Assembly (NCBI GenBank): GCA_963575745.1 | Contig: CAUYUJ010014340.1 | Location: 286,432-350,431 of the forward strand | Direction of reading: 5' to 3' | DNA from: Prorocentrum cordatum | Taxonomy: Eukaryota; Sar; Dinophyceae; Prorocentrales; Prorocentraceae | Length of the DNA stretch: 64,000 bases | Shown: in pieces, positions 33,401 through 42,898 of the stretch | Layout: each line of letters begins with the position of its first letter | Position numbering within the stretch: the first letter of the stretch is position 1 | The notes under the pieces: generated by a model | The model's database searches: none | The model's input: only the letters and a program-made list of their open reading frames with translations | Told to the model about the DNA's origin: nothing | Translations under genes and position numbers: made by a program

Positions 33401-35170
33401 CCTGGTCGCCCTGGGCCTTTGCCCACCCGCTAGGGGGGCCGGATCTTCGACTTATCCGAAACCAAGTCCACGTCCCAGCCTCTGCCCGGCGCCCGGGCGC
33501 AGGAAACCGCGCGGCCGGGGCGCCGCCGTCGGCCGCCGCCGCAAGCTCCGTCTTTTCGCCCATAGCAGCGATGCCTGGCGAGCTGCCCCCACGGCCCTTC
33601 TTGAACTTCATGCATGTTCTGTCTTCCTTGCATTACTTGCATGTACGATCCCCCTTGGCATGCGACTGCCCCCCTGGCCCTTCTTGCCCCTTCTGTCTTC
33701 GCGGCCCCGGCGTCGGCCCGAACCCGATGGCGAGGCGGGGGGGGAGCTAGCGGAAGAAGAGAACGACCGCCGCCGGCACTTGCGACCCCAGCCGCTGCGC
33801 GTGCCCCCGCAGGCATCAGCAATCCGCCCCCAGTTTAGCCGCGGGCGCCACTCGAGCACTCTGGGGATGCCGCGCTGCCGGCCGCTGCCGCCAACGGATC
33901 GCCAGCGGCCGCGCCCCCAGCCGCGCAACTCCCGCCGGCGCCGGCTGCTGCGCCACCGGGAAGCGCGCCGGGCACGAGCCGCGACCGCCGAGAGAGGCGG
34001 CCGCTTAGCACGCAAAAAACAACACTGCGCCCACAGTTCGTCGGCCATGCCCCTGCAGGACGCGAGCGCATCGAAATCGAGATCAAGCCCTTCGGGGGGA
34101 GCCGCCAGCGGCGCAATAGAGAAACTCGCGCCGTACACTGCGCAGACGGCCACTTGCAAGCGCCCGCGGGAATGCGCACCAGACACCCAATATGAGTCGT
34201 CGACGCAATAGTCTCGAACTACCTCTCGGCCCCACGCTTCGGATACGCTCGTAAAACGACCTCCGAAGCGGACGTCGAGGGCCCATCGCCTTTATTCGGA
34301 ACCGAACGCGCAATTTGCCGCAAGCTCTGATAAAGCCCCACCGTCCTGGGGGGCCACTAAGACACGAACGACGCCCCCAAGAAAGCAATATTGCAACATC
34401 ACGCACGCAACAGGATTCGCTCGGAGCCCGCGCGCGGCCGCCCAGGGGCGCGGCGCGGCCGCGGCGGGCCGCCAACACTGTCGTCTTGCCCGCAATCTGG
34501 GCGCACCGAAGCACGGCGAAGAAGGGGGACCCCCTGTCTCGTAAAAGCTGGCCAGCGTCTGCAAACAAGCCGACGACGCGATGCTCCGCACGCGGCGCCG
34601 GGGCGAATGCTCTGGCCGTCGCGCACCCTGGCCGCGGGACGCACGCGCCCACGATGGATGCATAGCTGCTCGGTGCCGTTCGCAGCCAAAGATTTTCTCG
34701 GCGACTCTGGGAGCTGGCCCATCGCACGGCCAAGCAACAGTCACTGGCCTCTGCAGCGCTCTTGGCGGCCGCGGACCACCTCGGCGAGATCGCGCCCCAC
34801 CGCCAGACAAGCCCTTGGCGTGCCGCAACAGCACCACCCCAGCGCCCCCCCACATCCCCGGCGCGCGCCTGGCACCCGCGAGTCGCGCGTGCCCACGCAG
34901 CCCGCTCACCCGCGCAAGCGCAGCGGTCGCGCTGCACGTGAACAACGTTTGGGACGCGGTTCTGCACGACGCGCCAGGACATGCCAAGCTGGGAGCACGC
35001 GCGGGCCACGCAAGAGCCCGCGGCCGCCACGTCAGCTTCCCGACTTGGCCTGTCTGGCACGTCCGAGACCATGTCAAGCCGGACCACGTCGCGGCCCTTG
35101 GCCGTGGCGTCTGGGCTGCGCGCGCACTGCGTCGGCCCGTGAGACGCGCGCTTGCTCGGGCAAAGCACCT
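30431..35170. other. Mostly GC-rich DNA without recognisable gene
   Basis: AT-rich to about 30,760, then GC-rich. Long open frames exist on both strands (for example 31,444-32,325 and 34,083-35,168 minus) but contradict one another and show no conserved motif. A stretch at 32,440-32,650 resembles 44,390-44,590 in the same orientation: both contain GGGCCAGGGCG and a TCTGCAGCGATCGC word, so part of this region is a dispersed repeat. Confidence 0.4.
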
Positions 35171-35503
35171 TTTACACAACGCCCACACTCGAGAGCCAGG
35201 CTTGAATCTATGTTAACTCGGAGCGTGCCTATACCTTTAAAATCTTGATTTTAAAGTGCTGGGGGCAGGCGGGGGTAGAGCGACAACCCTAATGAAAAGA
35301 GGCCCCACAGAATATCCGACGCAGCAGCGGGAGGAGACACACCCACAGGACAGCGAGCGGCTCGAGAGGAGGGGGCACCCTCCGAAAGTATCTGTTCGCT
35401 GCGGCGGGGCCCCATGCGAGGCCCGAAACTTTAAAGGCCGAGAGGTTCCTGACCGTGCCTCGGCCCACGGACGGGCCACGAAGCCTCGCGGCGAAACCCC
35501 CAG
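35171..35503 (-). repeat. Split direct repeat B2 (outer 3' end of the YR element)
   Basis: 333 bases nearly identical to 35,669-36,001 at an offset of 498. The left limit (TTTACACAAC) is where similarity starts and so marks the element end. It contains the palindrome CTTTAAAATC-TT-GATTTTAAAG at 35,235-35,256. Confidence 0.9.
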
Positions 35504-35535
35504 AGCCCATGCAAGCCCAGGGGGGGCAGGGTTGG

Positions 35536-35668
35536 GAGCCGAAACTTTGCGCAAGGAGCGGAGGGGCAAGCACGAGAGAGTACGAGCTAGCCCTACTCCT
35601 AAAATACAGTTGAGGCGGCTATCTGAACGTTTAAAGGGGGTGCGTAAAAGTGTGTTTAAAAACGCGTA
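35536..35668 (-). repeat. Split direct repeat A2
   Basis: 133 bases matching A1 at 42,899-43,031 with one difference (35,581 T versus 42,944 C). It abuts B1 exactly at 35,668/35,669, reproducing the joined ends expected of a circular intermediate. Confidence 0.9.
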
Positions 35669-36001
35669 TTTACACAACACCCACACTCGAGAGCCAGGCT
35701 TGAATCTATGTTAACTCGGAGCGTGCCTATACCTTTAAAATCTTGATTTTAAAGTGCTGGGGGCAGGCGGGGGTAGAGCGACAACCCTAATGAAAAGAGG
35801 CCCCACAGAATATCCGACGCAGCAGCGGGGGGAGACACACCCACAGGACAGCGAGCGGCTCGAGAGGAGGGGGCACCCTCCGAAAGTATCTGTTCGCTGC
35901 GGCGGGGCCCCATGCGAGGCCCGAAACTTTAAAGGCCGAGAGGTTCCTGACCGTGCCTCGGCCCACGGACGGGCCACGAAGCCTCGCGGCGAAACCCCCA
36001 G
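35669..36001 (-). repeat. Split direct repeat B1
   Basis: The inner copy of B. Similarity to B2 stops at 36,001, after which unique 3' sequence of the element begins. It carries the same palindrome at 35,733-35,754. Confidence 0.9.
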
Positions 36002-36286
36002 TCCCGTCATCACCAGACTGGCACTTGTGCCTTCACGCTTCCAGCCTCTGCTAGACACGAGCGCGGCACACATTCGGGAGGGGGGGAACGGGAGATAATT
36101 TGCGTCGCTCTCACCCACCAAAAACCTGCTTCATATTTTCCCCAAGACCTATTAATTGTTCAAGGAAGACGTGTGGAGGACGAGGGTGCACGCGCCCTAA
36201 CTCTCGAGGCTCCTGCATTTATATCAAAAGATATAGCTCCAGCGACAGGCGGGAGCCTAAATAGAGGTGGGGCTCAGGCAGCCTGA

Positions 36287-37501
36287 TCACTGCCTTCTCG
36301 ACCTGCTGCGGCCAGCCGTAGACGGGCGGCTGGTCGGCTCCGCGCCCCCATCCGCCATGCTCTCCAGCTGTGGCAGCACGACCTCGTCGTTCTTGGCTGC
36401 CTCGAGCTCCCGCACCACGTCCTGCGCCAGCGGCGCCAGCACGGCGTCGGAGCGGTAGATGGCCTCCGCGATCTTCTGAGCTGGCCTGCGCCAGAAGGCC
36501 CGCCCCCGCTCGAGCTGCTCGGGGGTGAGCCGACTCCGCTGTTCGATCAGCACGTGCACCTTCGTGTAGCGCTGAAGGGCCGACGTGGTCTGCCAGCGGC
36601 CCTTCCGGCGCGCCGCCTCGAGCGAGCCACCCGCGGCGATGTAGACCGCCGCGCCCGCGTGCCTCAGCGAGTGCGGAGGCCCGAAGTCCGCCAGGCCCGC
36701 CCTGTCGAACGCCAGCCGCCACGCCTTCCTGTACTTATCCTGCGAGAGCGGGAAGAGGAGGTCCCGCGGCGCCGCGCCCTTGCCGATCGCCCTCAGGATG
36801 GCCTTCGTCACCTGCCACGAGACCACGACGCCCTGGTTCGCTCCCGTCTTCACCTTCTCGCCCCGCTCTCTGCGGCCCAAGGTGAGCCCGACCTCCCCGT
36901 CGGGCCCGACCGCCACGTCCGTCTTCCTGAGCAGGCCCCAGTCCTGCTCCCTCAGCCAGCCGTCCAGCTGCAGCAGCACCGCGGCCCCCTCGCACAGCTG
37001 GCCGTGCTCGAAGAGGTCATAGAGCACGCACCCCACGGCCTCGAACGGCACTGGCGCCCCCTCCTTCTGGAAGCCCATCCTGGACCAGGACTTCAGCGCC
37101 CTGGCGGCGACGGGGAGCCGATTGCGGTGATCCTCGAAGATGTGCATGAAGCCAATGAAAAGCGCAGACGCCCTACTGAAGGGTAGCTGCATCACGTAGC
37201 ACATGTCCGATATGTACCCGCCGAGCGCCGCATCCCTCTCCTCGTAGGTGGAGAAGGGGAGACCGTGCCGCTTCACGTCCAGGAGGAAGGCCCTCACCTC
37301 CTTCTCGTAGATCTGATTCGTGGCGTCGTCCACGGCGTGCACCACGAGCCTCACATTGTGATGCAACCTGTCGTTCGGCGCCTGCTCCCAAGCCCGAGCG
37401 CCCCTCTTAGCCAAAGGGGGTGGCTTGGCCGAGGTCGTCGCGGGGCCGTCCGCTCCGCGCCGCGGCATCGCCTCGCACAGCCTCAGCCCGCTCAGCGCCA
37501 T
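36287..37501 (-). CDS. Tyrosine recombinase (integrase of the YR retrotransposon)
   Basis: 404 residues from the ATG at 37,501-37,499, which shares its A with the TGA stop of the RT frame (TGATG), so re-initiation after Pol is likely. The catalytic set of tyrosine recombinases is visible: Arg184 in GWLREQD, Lys218 in the KVKTG turn, H277 and R280 in HSLRHAG, Trp303 in RKGRWQ (the His/Trp position) and the nucleophile Tyr312 in LQRYTK. The N-terminal half (about 60-145) is helical like a core-binding domain. The tail is Arg/Ser-rich. The enzyme would insert a circular cDNA by site-specific recombination. The frame is open much further upstream, but there it is the shadow of the RT frame. Confidence 0.9.
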   Translation of the reverse strand: MALSGLRLCEAMPRRGADGPATTSAKPPPLAKRGARAWEQAPNDRLHHNVRLVVHAVDDATNQIYEKEVRAFLLDVKRHGLPFSTYEERDAALGGYISDMCYVMQLPFSRASALFIGFMHIFEDHRNRLPVAARALKSWSRMGFQKEGAPVPFEAVGCVLYDLFEHGQLCEGAAVLLQLDGWLREQDWGLLRKTDVAVGPDGEVGLTLGRRERGEKVKTGANQGVVVSWQVTKAILRAIGKGAAPRDLLFPLSQDKYRKAWRLAFDRAGLADFGPPHSLRHAGAAVYIAAGGSLEAARRKGRWQTTSALQRYTKVHVLIEQRSRLTPEQLERGRAFWRRPAQKIAEAIYRSDAVLAPLAQDVVRELEAAKNDEVVLPQLESMADGGAEPTSRPSTAGRSRSRRQ

Positions 37502-40500
37502 CACAAATGCGAAGCTCCAGGCGGTCCTCGTCGGGCCCGGTCTTGCAGCCGCTGAAGTAGCTCCCTCGGCACTCCACGGCCCACGTGGCCCGCCACCGTG
37601 TCCTCCGCCGCTCCTATGCCTTGACCCCTCGAGGGGCCGTCTGCCAGGTTGAGCTCGCTCGGCACCCACCTGAAGTACCCGCGGATCCTGCAGACCATCT
37701 GAATGATGCCACCGATCCTCGCCAGGTGCAGGAGGTCCCTGGCAGACGAGCGCCCTTTCTTCAGGACGCCTAGGCTCACCAACGAGTCGGTGAAGAAAAG
37801 CACGCGGTGGTTCCAGCTCTGGGACGTGCGGCTGAGGTGTCGGAGCACCGCCACCACCGTCCGCAACTCCAGGACGTTGTTGTGCTCGGCGTGAGACCAT
37901 CGTCCCTGAAACAACACGTGCCACTTCCTCTCCAGCCAATGGCCCAGCAACGGCAGGGCTGGGCCAGTCGCACGTACGACGCGCCCGCGGTCCCCCTGCA
38001 GACGAAACCGGGCGCCCACTGGTATCGAGTCCCAGTGCGGCTCGAGCTCCTGCAGATTGGACGCGTATGCCCTGCACAACTCCAGCGGGTAAGCACAGGC
38101 CACCTGAGTCCACCGTAGCCCACATGGTGATCGTCCTCGTAATTCTCGGTGAGCTCGGCCAGTACGACTGCAGCGGCCAGAAGAGCACAAGCACACCCGC
38201 TGCAGCGTCGCCATCTTCTTCACATTGGTGATGAACGTAGTTGGCTTTCTCCATTCCTCGCCGTACATGCAGTAATCCACCTCCACACGGAAAACCCCCT
38301 CGAGATCCAAGAGCGCGGTCATTGGCGTGAACGCCCATATCATGCTGGTCCTGGGGTTCTCGAGGGTGAATCCAATGCCAAGGCGTAGGCAAATCTTGAC
38401 CACCTCTACTGCGATCAAAGCCAAAGCGTTCCCTTCGTCGATCTTGGCCTGGTCCGTCTCCGTGCAGTCCGGCAGCCCCCATGGGTGATCGCTCGACCTC
38501 AGTGGCGGCTGTCTTGCTCTCGAAAACGTCGCGCACGGGGGGGCGACATGCACCCACCAGAACCAGCCAGTCCTCAACCTCCGTAACAGCAGCTCCAGGT
38601 TCTCTGTGACCAGTACGTCGAACTCCACGCCTCGCTGGATGTCCCAGGCCTCGCCCCACGAGTCGGTCAGCTCCCTGATCGCGCCCAGCAGGCGAGAGCT
38701 CCCAGCGAAGAGCTCCAGCACTCCAGGTCGCCCCATGGTGGGAGCGGCCGGGAGGTCCTCCTCCTCGCCGATCGCCTCCTGCGCCCGCTCGATCTCGGTG
38801 TAGCTCTGCTCGGCCAAGGGTCCCCAAGCTCCCCCATCTCCTCGGGCAGCTTCCCGTCGGACGTCCTCCTCCGTGCAGTCGCAAGCCAGGGCGCCGAAGC
38901 CCTCGTTGGACGCATCCGTCATATATGACCTCGGCCACCAGCCCATCTCCAGGTTCGACTCCATGTAGACCGAGAGTGACGCAACGGCCCTCAACTCGCT
39001 CCTGACCTCCTCGGGCAGGCGATGTGGTACAACACTCTCCTCCTCGGTGAACTCCCTCAGCCACCTGTAGGTCGCGTCCAGAATCGCAAACGAGGGGCGG
39101 AAGACCATCATGGTCCAAGTCCAGTGCCCGACCAAAGAAGCCACCGCTGCAGGTCTGAGAGCAACTTCCAACACCGCCGCTTCCGTAGCTAACACGACCT
39201 GCTCCATCTTCTTCGGCTGGATCCTCAGCGTGTAGGGTCTCGTGGCAGCAATGCAAAGGCCCAGGCCGTTCTCCATTCCCTCCCCCCAGGCCTCCTTGTG
39301 CACCGCGAGCCCCTTGCCGTTCAGGAGCTCCTTGATCATCTCCTTGTCCTCCAGGATCTTCAGCTCGCCGTCCTCGCCCTCGAGGGTGAAGCCGATGTAA
39401 TCGTCGATGTACAGCATCAGCAAGAACCTGATCGCCTCCTCCTCCGATAGGCCAAAAGACGGGGTGGGCTTGCCGTAAGTCAAGCTGGGGGCCTTCAGGG
39501 ACTCGAAGCTCGCCTCCAAGCAGCTGTGGGCCAAGAACACCGCCCACGCCGAGCCCATGACTAAGCTCGAAGCCCCAATGCCAATGTCCTCCTCGCGCGG
39601 CTTCGGCAACGTCACGCCCTGCTCCATCCCGTATTGATACAGCTCCTGCGGTGAGACATCCTCCACCACAAAATATTCCGCCAAATACGAACCCCAGTGC
39701 AACCGATAAAACCAGTCCGGTACGTCGCCCTGGAAGGAGAAGAGCCGCCGTCCACGCAACACCGCTTCGTCCAGCTCCAGGAGCGCGAGGCCCGCGGGGC
39801 TGCCCAGAGGTACCCAAGGGGGATCCACGAAGAGCAGGTTGACTCTTCGGCAGTCCCAGATCAGCCGAGACTTCAAGATACCACCAGTCTTGGGGTCGAA
39901 ATCCTTCGCCACCGTGAACAGCCCGACATGTTCGCGCATCTTCGTCACATATGCTATCATTCCAGCCTGCGCCATCCGCAGGGCAAGTGCCAAGCGCTCC
40001 TTCTTGCTCCGCCACGCCGGGTCCGAGTAGCTCTTCGTCGCCTCGTACCTTTCCCAGTCGACTTCCCCCGAGCCCTTTATCATCAGCTGGCTGGCCTCTG
40101 TGAGGTACCGTCCAGCGAGGCTCGAGATCGCCGCCACCTCCAAGCTCTGGGCCCCCGGCGCTGGGAACGACACCTGCTCCGCCTTCAGAGGGCACAGGTC
40201 GCCCTTCCTCAACTGCGGTGAAGTCTCCGATGCCGTAGCTGTCGTAGACCTCGATCCCTTCGCAAAATACTCCGTCGGGCTCCCTCCTGCCAGGCGGCTC
40301 AATGCCGCCCTGCCGTCGTTGATGGTCCCCCACTTCGCTCTCGCGGCGTGGAGGTCCCAGGCTTCCGTCACCAGCCTCTTCTGCAGCGGCGTACTCGCAC
40401 TCCAGTCCGTCTGGCACGTCTGCTTGTCCGTCAGGGTCGATGGATGTATCCAACCACTCGAACAGCCCGTCGCCATACTCCTGATCGCCGCTATCGTCCT

Positions 40501-40758
40501 CGAAGTCCGATGCCAGGTTGTCCTCAGCTCCTTCTCCGACAGGCTCGAACTCGACCTCCTCGACTGTAGTGGGAACGGAAGCCCAGGTAGACTCCTCAGG
40601 GGATCCCTCTCCCTTGCATCCTTCTCCCCAGTAGTCATCTGGGACCACCGAGCGACCTGCGCTCCGACGTACGGGAAAGCCAGCTCGCCACAGAACGGCG
40701 CGAGGCTCCAAGTACAAGAAAGGCCTCGACGCTCCGACGCCGCCGTGGGAGACCCCAC
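37501..40758 (-). CDS. Pol: reverse transcriptase - RNase H carrying an inserted C5-methyltransferase domain
   Basis: In a 1,085-codon frame, protein-like sequence starts around residue 125 (about 40,380); the part before it looks noncoding in this frame. RT spans about 285-500: SRLIWDCRRVN, FQGDVPDWFY as motif A and LYIDDY (450-454) as the YxDD box. RNase H begins with MTDASNEGFGA (D615) and resumes at about 925 with NVLELRT (E964), FFTDSL (D991) and LNLADGPSR (D1040). Between these lies a methyltransferase domain, about 678-850: LELFAGSS (motif I), VAPPCATFSR (catalytic Cys742), LENPRTS (Glu800) and YCMYG...KPTTFITN. DIRS and PAT elements commonly carry an adenine (Dam-type) methyltransferase at this end of Pol; here it is cytosine type. 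Stop TGA overlaps the recombinase ATG. Confidence 0.9.
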   Translation of the reverse strand: MGSPTAASERRGLSCTWSLAPFCGELAFPYVGAQVARWSQMTTGEKDARERDPLRSLPGLPFPLQSRRSSSSLSEKELRTTWHRTSRTIAAIRSMATGCSSGWIHPSTLTDKQTCQTDWSASTPLQKRLVTEAWDLHAARAKWGTINDGRAALSRLAGGSPTEYFAKGSRSTTATASETSPQLRKGDLCPLKAEQVSFPAPGAQSLEVAAISSLAGRYLTEASQLMIKGSGEVDWERYEATKSYSDPAWRSKKERLALALRMAQAGMIAYVTKMREHVGLFTVAKDFDPKTGGILKSRLIWDCRRVNLLFVDPPWVPLGSPAGLALLELDEAVLRGRRLFSFQGDVPDWFYRLHWGSYLAEYFVVEDVSPQELYQYGMEQGVTLPKPREEDIGIGASSLVMGSAWAVFLAHSCLEASFESLKAPSLTYGKPTPSFGLSEEEAIRFLLMLYIDDYIGFTLEGEDGELKILEDKEMIKELLNGKGLAVHKEAWGEGMENGLGLCIAATRPYTLRIQPKKMEQVVLATEAAVLEVALRPAAVASLVGHWTWTMMVFRPSFAILDATYRWLREFTEEESVVPHRLPEEVRSELRAVASLSVYMESNLEMGWWPRSYMTDASNEGFGALACDCTEEDVRREAARGDGGAWGPLAEQSYTEIERAQEAIGEEEDLPAAPTMGRPGVLELFAGSSRLLGAIRELTDSWGEAWDIQRGVEFDVLVTENLELLLRRLRTGWFWWVHVAPPCATFSRARQPPLRSSDHPWGLPDCTETDQAKIDEGNALALIAVEVVKICLRLGIGFTLENPRTSMIWAFTPMTALLDLEGVFRVEVDYCMYGEEWRKPTTFITNVKKMATLQRVCLCSSGRCSRTGRAHRELRGRSPCGLRWTQVACAYPLELCRAYASNLQELEPHWDSIPVGARFRLQGDRGRVVRATGPALPLLGHWLERKWHVLFQGRWSHAEHNNVLELRTVVAVLRHLSRTSQSWNHRVLFFTDSLVSLGVLKKGRSSARDLLHLARIGGIIQMVCRIRGYFRWVPSELNLADGPSRGQGIGAAEDTVAGHVGRGVPRELLQRLQDRARRGPPGASHL

Positions 40759-40921
40759 AACCGATCGTCAGGAAGCTCACCAGCCCGATGTAGCACCACC
40801 AACCGAAAGACGTGTCCAGCAGGAAGCTCGGCACGAAAGCGGCTCGCCGCCGCGGCCGTGGTAGAGGGGATTGACCCCTCAGGCCTTGGCCACAGCACAC
40901 CACGATAGCTCCGGCCGCAAC
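40380..40921 (-). CDS. N-terminal Pol segment in the Gag frame (joined to RT by a +1 shift)
   Basis: After a TAG at 40,924-40,922 the Gag frame is open again and reads like protein: a hydrophobic stretch (SFGWWCYIGLVSFLTIG) then a strongly acidic part (EDNLASDFEDDSGDQEY, EYAAAEEAGDG). Near 40,380 the coding character moves to the RT frame, which requires skipping one nucleotide. There is no ATG in this segment. Either Pol is made by readthrough plus frameshift, or stops and an indel have accumulated. Confidence 0.5.
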
Positions 40922-41029
40922 CTATTCGTCGTCGCCGGCGGGCTGCCCCGAACGCACCTCACCCAGGTGCTTGTTGAGGATCGCCCGCCGCCTGAGCTTC
41001 TCCAGCACCTCGTCGTCGGCCCCCTTGTT

Positions 41030-42625
41030 CTAGCTGTTGGGGTCCCCGTCGAGGCGCAGGTACTCCTCCGCCAGACTCCAGTCGACCTTGGAGCGCCACT
41101 TGCCGCCGTGCTGCGCCTTCGGCCTCTGCCAGTCGCTCTTGCACTGCACCCGCTCGTAGGCCTTCCAGATCGAGTAGAGGCGCAAGCAGGTCACCTCCGC
41201 GGCCTGCGAGTTGATCAGCTCGTCGCACTGCCCCTGGCTCATCATCCTGTCGAGGACCAGCGCCAGCATGTTCAGCTCCTGCGCGATGCCCGCGCCCTGC
41301 AGCTCCTTGGAGCGGAGCCACTCCTGCGTCTCCACGCGGGCGCTCCGCCCGCCCTTGTAGAGCCTCGCCAACACCGTCGGCGCCACGCGGGCCTTGATCC
41401 CGCCCACGGGGGAGCCTGCCACGCGGCGGTACTTCTCCAGCGTCGTCAGCAGGCTCTCCTTCGGGTTCCGCGACTCCTCCTTCAGCTGAACGATCTGGTC
41501 CTTCAAGGGATCGTCGAGCTCGCCCAGGTCCCCGACCTTCTCCCAGGACGCTGCGCTCGAACTCGGCGTAGGTGATCCCGCCTGCGCCCGGGTGCTCGAG
41601 CCCGAGTCGCGCTGCACCAGCTCCTCGTGATCCGTCAACTTCTTGATGAACGCGTCCACCTCGGCCGTGCTGGGCTCATCCCCTCTGGGCGGCGGCGGCT
41701 CCGCGGGGGGCGGAGGAGGTAGGCCTGGGTCCGAAGCCCGAGCCCCACCGCCGCAAGCCGGGCCCGCTCCCGCGCCGCCACCGACGTCCAGCCTTGACTT
41801 CAGCATGCCCACCGCGTCGGCCAAGTCTGACTGCCCACGGGCCAACTCCGCGAACAGGGTCTTGGTGTCACGCTCGTCCCCACTCACGTCGCTCACGTCC
41901 TCGCCAGCGTGCACTGACCCGCCGTCCGAATCCGAGCCTGAGTCGCTGTCCGAGTAGCCCTCCTTTCTGCAGGAGCATCCGTAGGTCCAGACCGCGTAGA
42001 TCCCGATGAGGATGCAGCCCAGATACGCCGCGCCAAGCTCGAGGTCGCCTGACTCGTACAGCTCACCAACGAACTCACGGAAGTTGTCCAGGTCCTCGAT
42101 CGCCTGCATCCCCGCGGAGATGGTGTGGTACCCCGCGGCGAAGAAGGACCCGAGGTGTAGCCACCGCCACAACCTCCAGCCCACGAAAAACGCCGCCGCC
42201 ACACCGCCCCACGTCTTGTGGGCCCAGGCCGTCACCACGGTCGTCACGAGCCCCTTCCCGAACCAGGACGCCACCTTGGCCTTCGAGCTCGCCTTCTTCG
42301 CCTTCGTCGTGTTCGCCTTAGCGCTCTCGGCGCCAGCCTGCCCCAGCTCGTGGCGCACGATGAGCCGCTCCGCGGCTATGATGGCCTGCTCCCTCTCCTT
42401 CTCGCTCAGCCCTGGGTGCTCCGTCCAGGTCACTCCCTTCTTCGGGCGCGGCAGCATCCGAGCCTTGTCCCGAAGGTTGATGATCTGCACGCGCTTCGCG
42501 GGGTCGATCGCGGCCCACACCAGCGAGGTACCCGGGCCGACGCGGCTCACGAGCAGCATCACCACGCCCGTGTTCCTCCCCTGCGTCTGGACGCAGACGC
42601 GGTTCCACCTGCCCCAGGGCGCCAT
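41030..42625 (-). CDS. gag: Gag-like protein of the YR retrotransposon, with membrane segments
   Basis: The ATG at 42,625-42,623 gives 531 residues; the same frame is open without ATG back into repeat A1. The start is supported by the related protein at 62,609, whose ATG falls at the same place (FMAPWGRWNR versus HMSSVTRWSR). Hydrophobic segments lie at about 210-245 (VAAAFFVGWRLWRWLHLG) and 280-300 (LGAAYLGCILIGIYAVW), followed by a Cys pair, an acidic Ser/Asp stretch and a Pro/Ala/Gly linker. A conserved C-terminal block (KARVAPTVLARLY ... LALVLDRMM) is shared with the second copy. No zinc knuckle is seen. After the TAG at 41,032-41,030 a further 35 coding-like residues (KLRRRAILNKHLGEV) follow in frame to a second TAG. 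Confidence 0.75.
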   Translation of the reverse strand: MAPWGRWNRVCVQTQGRNTGVVMLLVSRVGPGTSLVWAAIDPAKRVQIINLRDKARMLPRPKKGVTWTEHPGLSEKEREQAIIAAERLIVRHELGQAGAESAKANTTKAKKASSKAKVASWFGKGLVTTVVTAWAHKTWGGVAAAFFVGWRLWRWLHLGSFFAAGYHTISAGMQAIEDLDNFREFVGELYESGDLELGAAYLGCILIGIYAVWTYGCSCRKEGYSDSDSGSDSDGGSVHAGEDVSDVSGDERDTKTLFAELARGQSDLADAVGMLKSRLDVGGGAGAGPACGGGARASDPGLPPPPPAEPPPPRGDEPSTAEVDAFIKKLTDHEELVQRDSGSSTRAQAGSPTPSSSAASWEKVGDLGELDDPLKDQIVQLKEESRNPKESLLTTLEKYRRVAGSPVGGIKARVAPTVLARLYKGGRSARVETQEWLRSKELQGAGIAQELNMLALVLDRMMSQGQCDELINSQAAEVTCLRLYSIWKAYERVQCKSDWQRPKAQHGGKWRSKVDWSLAEEYLRLDGDPNS

Positions 42626-42898
42626 GAACCCCGCCGGCGAGCCCGTCCACCCGGCGCCGCCCGCGAGGTCGAGCGGCTCGACCAGGACCTCCTCGGCCCC
42701 CCTCTGGCGGCCGCCGAAGAACTCCAGCAGCCCGTCGAGCTCGCAGAGGGCGAGCGCCGCCACCAGCAGCCAGCCGGGGCGCCCGATGGCCGGCGTCGTG
42801 GCGGCGCCCGAGCCTGTCGGGCCCGGGGCGAGCAGGGGCTGGAAGCTCCCCCTCTCTGATGGCTCGAGCGCGGGCCTCGCCCGCGAAACCCGCTCTTC

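Noticed and set aside
30800-35170. Several open frames of 100-360 codons on both strands
   Set aside because: They overlap each other, show no motif, and are expected in GC-rich DNA where stops are rare.
36287-40903. A single 1,538-residue protein on the minus strand
   Set aside because: Only its ends look coding (acidic N-terminal part and the recombinase). The middle is the shadow of the RT frame, and the recombinase has its own ATG at 37,501.
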